DNA from: Ulva prolifera | Lineage: Eukaryota; Chlorophyta; Ulvophyceae; Ulvales; Ulvaceae | Assembly (NCBI GenBank): GCA_023078555.1 | Contig: CM041198.1 | Coordinates: 5,770,924-5,834,923 of the forward strand | DNA length: 64,000 nucleotides | Reading direction: 5' to 3' | Shown: piece by piece, positions 1 through 10,317 of the stretch | Layout of the letters: the number at the start of each line of letters is the position of its first letter | Numbering within the stretch: position 1 is the stretch's first letter | Notes under the pieces: model-generated | The model's database searches: none | Seen by the model: only the letters and a program-made list of their open reading frames with translations | Told to the model about the DNA's origin: nothing | Program-made: the position numbers and the translations under genes

Positions 1-935
1 TGTACGTATACGCACCACGTGATCAATTTGGTATACATCAATATGGAGATAGACATGCGCACAAGAGAACAATCATTCGAGTCGAGCATTCATTGCGACT
101 GCTTCTTGCGTTTAGATCTGGGCTGCGGGGCCGCGCAGCTTCGAGGTTCGTGCCGGCGTAAAGCAGCACCGCAGTGGCTACAGGCTGGAATTGGTGGTTC
201 CGGCAGCGGACCACCCGACCGTCAATAACGTCCATGCATTCTTCTTTTCGTGACGCTGACGACATGGACCATGGTTCAGAAGCTCGTGGACCAGATAGGC
301 AGCTCGCTCGTGCCGCTTGTCTTGTCCAGCAACAGAAACTGCGTGCGTTTATTACCTGCATGCAGCTAGTTGGATTCGGTTGATGGATCGTGTGGCCTTG
401 CTAGGAGAGCACCGTGATCTGCGGGCACCTGCAGTGCGCGTGACAGACCAGCCTTTGCGCACCAAAAGTTTTTCAATTTCTCTGGCTGTGACCCTGCGGA
501 TGCTTGGGGCGCCTCGGGCTAGCCTACAGTGAACTCGCCAAGCTTGTAGTGCAGTACAGACATCGGTTACCGCACTACTGGCTACAACACGCTCCGAGAA
601 TTTCACCAGTTGGCACTATGTTGGCGTGTTTGAGAGGTTCCGGGGGAGGTATTGATAGCAGGTGCGGGCAAAGTCACTATAATTGTGCGCTTAGCGAAAA
701 TGCATCGATGCACGCATCACCTTCCTATGAAGCATCCGTACTGCCCCGACTATGCGATAGCCACCAGTCGAAGCCCAGACTTCCAATGACTTACGCAGCT
801 GATCGTGGCAATGGCACTGGTGTTGTTGAGACACGATGTGTACTTTTGGCATGCGCCAGCTGATGTGAATTGCGTCAAGCAGAGTCTAACACGGGGATCC
901 AGAAATGCTCCAAGATCAAAGTAACTGTACTGCAG
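1..935. other. Upstream region, no supported gene
   Basis: Only short overlapping open frames are present, with no recognisable domain. The F-box gene that follows has an in-frame stop at 922-924 and an AG acceptor at 934-935, so its start codon probably lies in an upstream exon somewhere in this stretch. I could not identify that exon. Confidence 0.4.
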
Positions 936-3900
936 GAATGTGGAAGTTGCCGGTGGCGGTGTCCAAGTGTTGCCGGTGGAAGCGGGAACAGAGACGCAGG
1001 CCGGGCAAAACGCCACCGCATTTCATCCCAGACAGGCGCATGGCTTCGGAGACCTGCCCTGGCATGTACTTCGGGTCCTCATGTCTCATGTCGTAGGGCA
1101 TGCAGATGCTGACACTGTCAGGGCAGCACGACTGGTCTGCCGGTCATGGCACGAGGCTCTGTCCGTGAACATAACAGCCGCTGTGTTGCGTCCTTTGACC
1201 AAGCAGTGCCTCGACATCGACAGCAAGAAACGACCTATAATTAACCACTCGCTTGAGGGCTTGCGCGTTCCGACTCGGTGAGTATGCGAGAGCGTCGTTT
1301 CTGTGTCACTGGTGATCGTACCACATACGAGAGCGATTCATGCCGAACACGGCCACGTCTCTGAGTCTTTATGCATGCAGATCCGACTATGTTAGCCTCA
1401 CCGAGGCCATTCTGGAGTCTAGTTATGCCTTCCATTATCCAGAGCCAGATACTGAGTCAGTCCGTCCGGTCAACACTGTCTCAGTCAAAGAGGCTGAAGC
1501 AGCACGAGCAGAAGCTGATGCGCACTGGGATCAGTTGAAGGCGTCCGCTATGTTCCCTAAAGCACGCCTCCAGGCCAGGGACCTCCCCAGAGCAAACTCA
1601 CTGGGCCACTTCCCATGCGAGGTGAGCATCGACAGTGACGTAGATGAAAGCTCATCGGCATCCAGCGACAACGAAGACTGTCTCGACACAGCAGAGGCCA
1701 CCGATGCTCTCCTTCCTACAGCTCATGCAGAGTCATCAGTCCCAGCTACGGCAACCACAGCAGGTACCCCATCCACCAGCCAATTCCGCGCAACATGCTC
1801 CCTCCAACACACAGCTGACACCTCTCCAGCACACCAGCACCACCTCATACCCAGGACTGGCTCTGCAGGCCAACTCCTATCTGTCCCGGAGCCCAGTGCT
1901 GAAAAATATCCGCCCAATCTCAATGGACAGCCTCCAGAATCAACTGGCCGCACAAAGCCGGCGAGGCGCCTGTGGTTCGCATCGAGATCTCGTCGAAGCA
2001 CGGGCGACCCCGCCGCGCAGTCCAGCGCCGCCCCACCTGCCAGTGCATCAGCTCCAGGTCAGCCACCTTCCCAGCACCTCCCCGCCGCTGACCGCGTCAT
2101 CGTCGTCGGCAACCGCGAGCTGGACGAGTATGCTCTGCAGCTGCGACGGCAGTTCCGTCAGCAGTCCAGTCTCGGCGGCGCCGGAGACAGCGATGAGCTG
2201 CCGGAACTTGTCCTGCGTGTCCCCGGCACCCTGCAGCCACGGCCCGGCGCCGCCGCCGCCGCAGCCGTGGCGCCAGGGCCGCGGCCCGCGCGGATCGGCA
2301 GCGGCGTGTCTGACGGCCGGTCGCCGAGTGCCGCGGGCGCGTCCCCGGGGAGCGCGAGCGGCGCGCGGCTGGCCTTCATGAACTTCTGGGGCCGCTCGCG
2401 CAGCGGTCAGATCAGCGGGGGCGGAGCCGCCGAGATCCAGGGGGGGGGCCGGGGAGGAGATCTCCCGGAGGCGCGTCAGAGCGAGGAGCAGGTGCGGACA
2501 GTGCACTTTGGCCCCGGCTGTGGCTCGGTGGCTTGTCTGTCCTCTTGCAATCTGGATCTGCGTCAGGCCTCCACATGCCTTTGCAGCTGCCGTCTCTGGC
2601 GGCTTTGATCACGCTTTGCCTGCACGCGCACGGCGTGCTGACATAAGCCAGGGTGGTGCGCATGCATATGTGCAGCGCCCAATGGCCACTGGGCACCGCT
2701 GAAAGCGGTACATGCATGCAGGCGGGGGAGGAGGGTTCAGGCAGTGGTGATGTGTGCAAGTCCGAGGCGTCCACGTCTGCTGGGGGCGGAGGCGCCGGCA
2801 GCAGCGCCGGGGCCGGTGACGACCCGATCCCGGCCGTCAAGGCTGCGCCGGCCGAAGGCGACGATTGCAGCCGGTGTGTGCCACGTGCCAGTTCCGCTGC
2901 GTCCATGAGGACGCCATCTCCAGCCATGCCAAACACGCTCACACACGACGGCCAGTTGTGCCGGGGGGGGGATTTGTTTGCCTTGTAGCCTCGTGCCGTG
3001 CAGCTGTGCGGTCTGGCATAGAACGATCACAACTGACTCGACGCGCATGTGCATTTTCGAGCGCAGACACGATCCCGGTGTGGATCGCTCCGGGTCGCAG
3101 TCCCATGGGGATGCGCTTTAAATCGACCGGGGGTGGCTACAGGTTTCCCCTGCCGCGGTGCGCGATGCTGCAGCGGCCGGTAGTGGCGCCCGTCACGATG
3201 CGGGCCCGCCGGGACCTCATCGCCCCGCAGCACGCCCCCCTCCGCCCGGCCTTCGTTGCCCTCAGCCCCCTGCGCCCCTTTGCCAACCTCCAGATGCTGG
3301 TGGTGCGGCAGGCGGCGTACGGCCTCGACGCGGCCGCGCTCGCCGCGATGACTGGCCTGACGCACCTTGCCCTGCGGCTGCAGCGGCGGCAGCGCCTCGG
3401 CGTCACCGCGCGCCTGCCGTACGCCCCCCTCCCCTCCCACCCACCATGCATGGGCACGTGCGCGTCACCGCGCGCCTGCCGTACGCCCCCCTCCCCTCCC
3501 TCCCACCATGCATGGGCACGTGCGCGTGGCCGCGCCGCCGCTGGGCGCCCACGCGTAGCGCAGCTCACGCCAGCGGCGGTCACACCAATGTCCCCTTCGC
3601 CGTGCCGTGTTGCTGTTCAGTCGTTGTTGTGGAGCTATGCGCATGCGCATGTAGTTGCGAAGAAGAGAGGCCGGACACCGGGCCGTTCCTAGGAATCCAT
3701 CCGCAAATCCACTCACGCATTCTATGTGCATGTGTACAGGTGCATGTGCACAGGGGCGGTTGGTTTGCCTGTTGTCCTCTCGCCATTGGGGTGGTCCATG
3801 GCCCGGTCCACTTGATTGTGTCTGATGTACTCCGAGGCAGGTAATGCTCGGAGGCACCCACATGTTGCCCACCCCCCCGGGCTGCTGCCGCATCGAGGAC

Positions 3901-5974
3901 TGGCGTAGCACTCGGCACCGTAGTCGCACTGGAGCGTGCCTTCTGATACCAGAACTGATGCAAAGCAGCCGGGGCCTTGACGCGCCGCCGCGCTGCAGGC
4001 TGGCGCTGCTGCCACCCCCAGAGAGCCTGGAGGGCGTGTGGGCGGCGGTCGCGGGGCTGCCGCGCCTGCGCCGCCTCGACCTCTCGCACTCCCACACCGT
4101 CGCGCCCTCCCACCTCGCGCTGCTCGCCGCCCTGCCCGCCCTCGAGGCCCTAGACCTCACCGGCGTGCACCTCCCGCTCTCTGCGCTCGCGCCCCTGGAG
4201 ACACTCACGGCCGTGACGCAGCTGCGCATCCCCAACGTCAAGGTGCGGCTTCGATGCGAACCCCATGCATGCGCCGTTCCTGCGGGTGGTATTCCTGCGT
4301 TCACAGGTGCAGCGCCTTGGGATGCGGGGGTGGCTTTGGACAGTCGAATGTCCATGTATGCGCCGAACCTGCATGCACTCATGCATTCACACGGGCAGGC
4401 GCTGGGTGTTGCTGTGATTGATTGCGGCCGCCATGTGTGGACGAAGATGAGTTTGATTACAAAAGAGTGAACGGGAGAAAACAAACACTGAAACCGAATC
4501 TCATCCGCATCAACACCAACAAGACAAGACAGGACGAAGATGAGTTCGATTGGCGGGGGTGCATGGCGGGGCAACGCAGCGGCCGTGTGCCGGTGAGTGG
4601 ACGTGGAGTGGTGCAGCACGCGATGTGGCGGGTGGATGCGGTGCAGGTCGTGAACGAGTCGTTCATGCCGTTGATCGGCGAGCGGCGCACGGTGCCGGCG
4701 CTGGCGGGCCTGCTCGACGCGATGCCGCAGCTCCGCCACCTCGACCTCTTCTGGCAGGGCGCCGGCGACAACCAAAGCATCATGAAGGACCCGAAGCACC
4801 TGCGCACCCTCGCCCGCGCCACGCACCTCCGGTGCGACCCCCTAGCCACCGCCCCCGTGCGCGCGCTCCCGTAGCGCGATCCACCGCAGCACAGCCCACT
4901 GCAGCACAGGCTGTAGATTCAAAAATACCCCAACACATGCCTCATCCCGCCGCGAACTGCCTGCGCGATCGTCAGCACTCAGTCACAGGATCCTGTGTAG
5001 AACTCCAGCACCGCAGTTCGCGCGTCGATGTGCCGCAGCCTGTCCGGCGCAGGCGGAGGGTAGCACATACAACCCCTCCCTACCCCCCCGAACACGCAAG
5101 GCAATGCTGTGCTTTGATTTACAGGCGGCTAGACATCGCGAAGATCGCGCAGGTTACGGACCGCTCCCTCATGCTGCTCGCGCCGCTGACCGCCGTCACC
5201 GCGCTCAAGCTCGGCTGCAACGCGTGGGACCTCTACCGCCTGACGGGCCGCGCGTTTGCGATGTTCCGGCGGTGGCACGCGCTGCGCGTGCTACACGTCG
5301 AGGCCTGCCGCAACCTCGACCGCTCCGCCCTCGCCGCCGTCGCCGCCTCCTGCCCCGCCCTCGAGTGCCTCCACCTCGACACCTCCTGCCGCGTCGACCC
5401 CGAAACCTTCAAGCTCGTCACCACGTGCGCCCACCCTTCCCGCCCCGCCCCGCCCGCACTGAAATTGATCATCTCGTTGGGTCAGACCGTGTCTGTGTGG
5501 GCTGTGGGGCGCAGGCCCGCACTGGAGCGCGTACGGTGATTCGGTGCACATGCATCTGTGGCTCTGTGGATGCGGCGGGATGCATGGCCGCCGTGTTTCG
5601 GCTTCACACTCGCCGCACTCGGGTTCAATGCTTTCTACGGTTTTGACAGCTCCCTATCCTCGACCTGCGCGCAACCGCCGTCTGCATCATGACCGCCATG
5701 GACCGTTCGCGTCCAGCTTCAGCGGCCGCTCCAGGGGTGCAGGCAAGCTGCACCAGGGTGGCATGCATGCAGGTTGCCGGCGCTGAGCGTGCTGGAGCTG
5801 GTGGAGCTCGTGCAGGTGCCCGACGCGGCGGTGCGCGACACCTGCGCGCAGCTGCCGCGGCTGCGGCCGGGCAGCGCGGACCACATCATCGCCCTGAAGC
5901 GGTGCGGTGGCGCGAACCTCGGCAAGTTCGGCGAGAAGCTCCCCGGCGGCTTCCTCGGCCGAGCGATGTCCTAG
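936..5974 (+). CDS. F-box / leucine-rich repeat protein (8 exons seen, 5' end open)
   Basis: Substrate-recruiting subunit of an SCF-type ubiquitin ligase by family; the substrate is unknown. Exons by splice signals and matching phase: 936-1277, 1381-2491, 2722-2873, 3143-3457, 3999-4242, 4647-4831, 5125-5424, 5773-5974. From codon 940 they sum to 949 codons with no stop. The F-box is at residues about 36-75 (DLPWHVLRVLMSH, then RLVCRSWHEAL). Residues about 110-530 are a low-complexity Ser/Pro/Ala/Gly linker. LRRs fill residues about 535-949 (LRRLDLSHSHTV, LEALDLTGVHL, LRHLDLFW, LRVLHVEACRNL, LECLHLDTSC, LSVLELVEL). The least certain junction is the donor at 3458, which lies in a 62-bp duplication. 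No in-frame ATG precedes the F-box, so a 5' exon is missing. Intron acceptors repeatedly read TGCATGCAG. Confidence 0.82.
3400..3523. repeat. 62-bp tandem duplication
   Basis: Two near-identical 62-bp units (3400-3461, 3462-3523) with a third partial start. They span the end of F-box exon 4, and each unit carries a candidate GT donor in CACGTGCG, so this exon end is ambiguous. Only the first donor (3458) keeps frame with the exon at 3999. Confidence 0.8.
3650..3722 (-). mobile_element. Decayed LINE-B 3'-end remnant in an intron
   Basis: Resembles the reverse complement of the LINE-B tail seen at 60144-60500: GAGAGGCCGG, then GGAAT, ATCCGCAAATCCACTCACGCA. It lies inside an F-box gene intron. 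No clear target duplication. Confidence 0.45.
4458..4531 (-). mobile_element. LINE-A 3'-end micro-insertion (74 bp)
   Basis: Reverse complement of the conserved LINE-A 3' tail (TACAAAAGAGTGAACGGGAG at its left end). It is flanked by a 19-bp target duplication: GGACGAAGATGAGTTTGAT at 4439-4457 and the same with one mismatch at 4532-4550. It sits in the F-box gene intron 4243-4646. Confidence 0.88.
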
Positions 5975-7388
5975 AGCCCACCGGTGACGGTGTTTGAGCG
6001 GAACTCGGTGGATGGACTGGTGACGGTGCGGGCCGTGGGTGGCTTGGCTGGCATGGTCGGCGGTCGGGGGCACGCTTGAGGTGAGATGAATTGTTCCGGC
6101 GAGATCCGGCGAGATCCGCCCGGGGCTGTGTGGCTGCCTGCGCGTGCATGCGCGCGTGCTGCAACGTAAAGCGCATGCAGGGTCATCACATGTGCTGCCT
6201 GCTTTTGGGGTTGTTGTCCTGGGGGGGCAGGGGGGTTCAGTCGGCGCAGGGGGCTGTATGGCGGACAAGGCAATCGGAGCTGTTGTATGCTCTGTGAGTC
6301 TGTGTCATGAGAACTTCAAGAGGAGTGATAGGGATGTATCGAGACAACGAGTGGACGTACGCGTTCGTGATTGTAATTGTGGGTGGCAGTACCGTGGCGC
6401 CGCTGAGGTGCTGCGTTTTCAAGGCACACTCATCATGGAGATCAAAGGTCAACCTGCGAATCCTACAGATCCAGTTGTGAGCCTCAAGGCTATGAACTGC
6501 TGATGGTGCAGCGTTGTAGCAGGAGGTCGGCGGCCGTTTCGAAAATGACGATTCGCGATGGCTTGCCGAAGCTGGGAAGTGGCTACAGCATTTGGCCTGC
6601 TGAGCCTACTGTCTTCATGGAACCCAGCTGCGATGTGCATGTGTAAGGGGCAGTCGCCATCAATCATGGTGGTTGTGAAGCCACAAGTGACATCCGGGCA
6701 CAAGAGTCCACACTCTGGTCCATTCATCATCAAAGCGCAAGGTTCGGGGTGCTGTCGGCGCAGAGCGTCAATGCAATCGTCCACCGCGTCTAGCCTTGAC
6801 GAAGCTTCCATGGCCGCAGACATGATCACATATACCGCTGTTGTAAGAGGTGGCTATCTGCAGCTGTCGTGGAACCAATACTGCCGGCATCTAATCATGG
6901 TGCGGTACGTGCCCATCGAGTTGCCAGACCCCCTCCCCGATCAAGACCTGAAGCAGCCCGATTTAGATGCATTTGTGACGCCGGTTGAGCAGGGGGACTG
7001 CCGATGCCCGAGTGGGCATGCACCGCTGATGCTGATCGCGTGTGGGAGCTGTAGATCGCCCACACCCCGCGGACACCCCGCTGGTATGCGTCTGGGAGGT
7101 GTGACAGCATACCTGAGTGGTTTCGCGTCGGCCGAGACCAAGGTGGACGGCATCCACTGTCGCACACGCCATGCATGACCAGTACCGAGACAGGTGCAGA
7201 CGCCGGTGTGATCGTGCCAGCTACACATTGTACACCGCTCATTCACGTCCACACGAGACTCAAGCCGGTAGTGAAGCGTAGACGATAGGACTGTGTGCGT
7301 GTGGAGACCATGTCAGGCCCTGCCACGTAGTGTGAAGCTTGAGCTCGCGCGCAATTGATCATTATAGTATCTCATCATTTTCAAACGA
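5975..7388. other. Intergenic region with one doubtful ORF
   Basis: No recognisable gene. A 126-codon minus-strand frame (6449-6829, starting MIMSAAMEASSRLDAVDDC) has protein-like composition near its start. It matches no family I know, and there is no splice or paralogue support. A plus-strand frame 6558-7178 overlaps it and is equally unsupported. Confidence 0.3.
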
Positions 7389-9099
7389 ATGAGCTGTTGC
7401 CTTGACCTTCGTTCCTTTCGCGTGTCCTCGAGCCGCAGGGCTTGTGTATTACGATCTTCGACGAGAGTCTTGCAGGCTCAACGGCAGACAATCTGTGTGA
7501 AGGTCCGCTGCTCGGTAAGCAAATTCCCTGACGACCCACTGGATCGTCCAGCTCCCGGAGAGCCTGGGATTCAGCTGCCCAACCAGGGCCAAAGCGTGGT
7601 GAAGGGGCCAGAGCCAGTCGTAACAGTTCTAGAGAAAGAAGACGACGAAAAGAAAGGAAGTGCTGACATCGACTATCTCCAAGTGAGTCTCTAGCCGCCT
7701 GTTCTGCCTGTTTACAATCCCTCGTATCTCTCTGAAGTCCTGTTGGCATTGATCCTCCCCCGCTCTTCAAGGCTTCATCTGCGTGCCGTCGGGGGCGCGC
7801 TGTAGAACGAACGAGCAGCACGCGCTAAATTTAAGTATCTGGTACTTATGTGTATTTCGCTCACGTTTTGCGAAAGTTGTGGTCAGCCATGCCGTATGTC
7901 TGGCTGCGCGACACTGACCGAATGGGATGCGGGGCAGTGTCGCAAGACGGGTCTCTGGCATGACCATGGTACGAATGCTCACATCACAACACGCGGCATG
8001 GCCATAGTGTCCTGTGAATCTGGAAATCACTGCCTTCACTGTCTCAGCATTCGCAGCGGCGACTGCCAAACGCTGGCTCAAGGTCACGACCTATGCCACC
8101 TGCTTGCTCAAGATGACATCCTAACAACAAACTAAACCTAGACCACCGCCACCCACTTGCTGACTACCGTTTAAAATTAACATCTTCGCAGGAACTATTA
8201 GCGATTCAGCAGAATGGCGCAAAGAATATCGGATTCTTCGGGACACGGAACATGGGCTACTTGCACCAACAGCTGATCGAAATTCTTTCCTATGCGATGG
8301 TCATCACTGGCAACCACATCTATACATCTGGCGGCTTGGGTACCAATGCTGCAGTGGTAAGGGGAGCGCTCAGAGCCGAACGCCCAGACCTGCTCACGGT
8401 GATCCTACCGCAGAGCTTAGACAAGCAACCAGAAGAGCTGCATGAGCTCCTAGGCTCCGTCCAGAACTTGATCTGCATGTCCGAAAATGATGATATGATG
8501 CTTCTTGAAGCCAGCAAGTGCGACTCTTCTCATGTCGCATCAAACCCCCCAGCACAGCCACACCTGCTCAAGCATCCTCTTATCCACAAAACCTGGTTTA
8601 AGGTGTCTAGGGTCAAGTGTCACCATTCCTGCATGCAAGTCAACCAGATTTATTGCACGAGTGGCCGTGCATCTGCACCCCTGTCCTGTCGCTGTGTGCT
8701 GCGGAGTTCTCGACTGCAGCACTCGATTTGTCAAACAGCTGCAGTGTCCTCCACATTGGAACAGCCCTGTCTCATCGCATGCATATGGAACCGTACGTCG
8801 GACTGTGTTACCAGGATAAAGGTGGCGAGGCGGGCAGCACCATGGAAGACAGACATCGGACTGCGTGTCCTGGCCCACACCATCAACCCAAACATGTACA
8901 GGTGCAAGGAAGAAGAGCTAACTCAACGAGCCAGGGGGGTGAAAAGGCAGGAGTGTGGTGCAGGCTGTGCAACTCCAAGATCATCAGCGATGTCCAGCAG
9001 ATCATCTGCTTTGCGTTCCACGACAGCAAGGTCCTGCTGGAAACCTGCAGAGAGGCGAAAGAGAACAAAACGATCGTGACGTTGTGCTACCTGGACTAG
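7389..9099 (+). CDS. Plastid-targeted DprA/SMF-like Rossmann-fold protein
   Basis: Three exons, 7389-7682, 8192-8517 and 8964-9099, join in phase to 251 residues. Residues 1 to about 45 are Ser/Arg/Val-rich without acidic residues, as in a chloroplast transit peptide. From residue about 99 the protein has the nucleotide-binding Rossmann core of the family annotated in cyanobacteria and plants as DNA recombination-mediator protein A: IGFFGTRNMG, then GNHIYTSGGLGTNAAVVRGA, then a C-terminal helix/strand set ending TIVTLCYLD. The role of this plastid family is not established; DprA proper loads RecA on single-stranded DNA in bacterial transformation. Exon 1 starts at the first ATG of the frame (7389). 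Intron 2 carries a LINE-C tail remnant. Confidence 0.82.
8810..8854 (-). mobile_element. LINE-C 3'-tail micro-insertion in an intron
   Basis: About 45 bp matching the LINE-C tail reverse complement (TACCAGGATAAAGGTGGCG, then GGCGGGCAGCACC). It is flanked by an imperfect 13-bp repeat, CGTCGGACTGTGT at 8797-8809 and CATCGGACTGCGT at 8855-8867. Lies in intron 2 of the DprA-like gene. Confidence 0.6.
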
Positions 9100-10317
9100 G
9101 AGGCCTAGGTGGAGCGCCACCAAGGCCACACGAACTGCGGCTGGAGCCACAGCGGCCGCATGCCATGCGTGGTGGAGTGCTGTTCTGCATTTTCGCCTTC
9201 GCGCAGAGTCGTGAGATGATCGGTGAGTGATGTGAGGAGTTGTGAGGGATGAGAGACGCAGTTGAGTGGCGTGGTAGAGAGGGCAATTCTGAGTTCCTAG
9301 CAGCATGCACAGACCCTTTTTGCTTGAAGCTGGTTGCTTCTGGGCGGAGGTGCAGGTTGCTGAGTGCGCTGCAACAGTGCGACGATGCGAGCAGATTTTG
9401 AGATGTTTCCTGACAGTGTTACAACAATGCAGCTGGACACACCTCAGCACAAAAAGTAGTTGTATACAACTGCGAGCAGGATTATGCAATTCTTGCTGCT
9501 GCAGCACTGAAGCGCCAGTTCCATGCCGATGTGGTGGAACACATTGGGAACACAACTTCTCAGTAAATGCCTTGGGAGGCAGCACAAAATAACACGGTTC
9601 GGTTTGTGTGTCGATGTGAGATCGCCGCAGCCTTGACTCAGAAACATGTGACCGATGGTCCACCATAAATTCATGAAGACGACAGCTTCAAAACAGCTGG
9701 TAGAAACAGTCTTGGAACGCATGCTTGTCACACATGCTGCACACTGTGGCAGTGCACAACCGCATCCTGTGCGAAGCTGCAGCCACACATACAATCAGCT
9801 GGTCTACCAGCCAGTGTCCACAGCACTGGCCCTACTGACAGCAGTCGGCATTCTCCACAGAACATGCACCACATCATTCGAGCACCTCTCCACACCACAA
9901 CAGAAGCATTACTGCCACGATAGGCAGGGCAGCAGGCGGCCAGGAACAAGGAGATTTGCATCAGGTCCCACCAAGCAGTCCACATTACCAACGCATGAGC
10001 TTCAGAGCAGCCCAAGCGACACCGCCACCATCAACACAGTACTGTCTAACTTCACCTTTGCTGCACAACGATGCGCGACACCGTATGCAGTACCAGGGCC
10101 TTCCGCATCAGTGGCTGGGGCCAGGCCCTCCTCCGCATTGCCCCGGAGGTAGACCCCTACACACACCCTCATCCTGCCGGCCAGCGCCCAACGGTATCGC
10201 CTGCTCCACCTCCCTCGCCGGCTGACTCCACGGCACGCTCATGCTCGCAGAGCATGCGCTTCCCCCGGAGACGCCGGAAGTCACGCGTGGCCGCGGGGTG
10301 GGGCTGTCCAGGGGTGG
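9100..10317. other. Intergenic region between convergent genes
   Basis: Lies between the 3' ends of the plus-strand DprA-like gene and the minus-strand ARMC8-like gene. Open frames here (for example 9655-10152) have no recognisable domain, and I see no repeat. Confidence 0.4.

Noticed and set aside
2865-2990. C2H2-like zinc finger reading CATCQFRCVHEDAISSHAKH
   Set aside because: It lies in the F-box gene intron 2874-3142, in a frame joined to neither exon; single chance match.
6449-6829. 126-codon minus-strand frame as a gene
   Set aside because: Some protein-like composition, but no family, splice or paralogue support; mentioned only within the intergenic entry.
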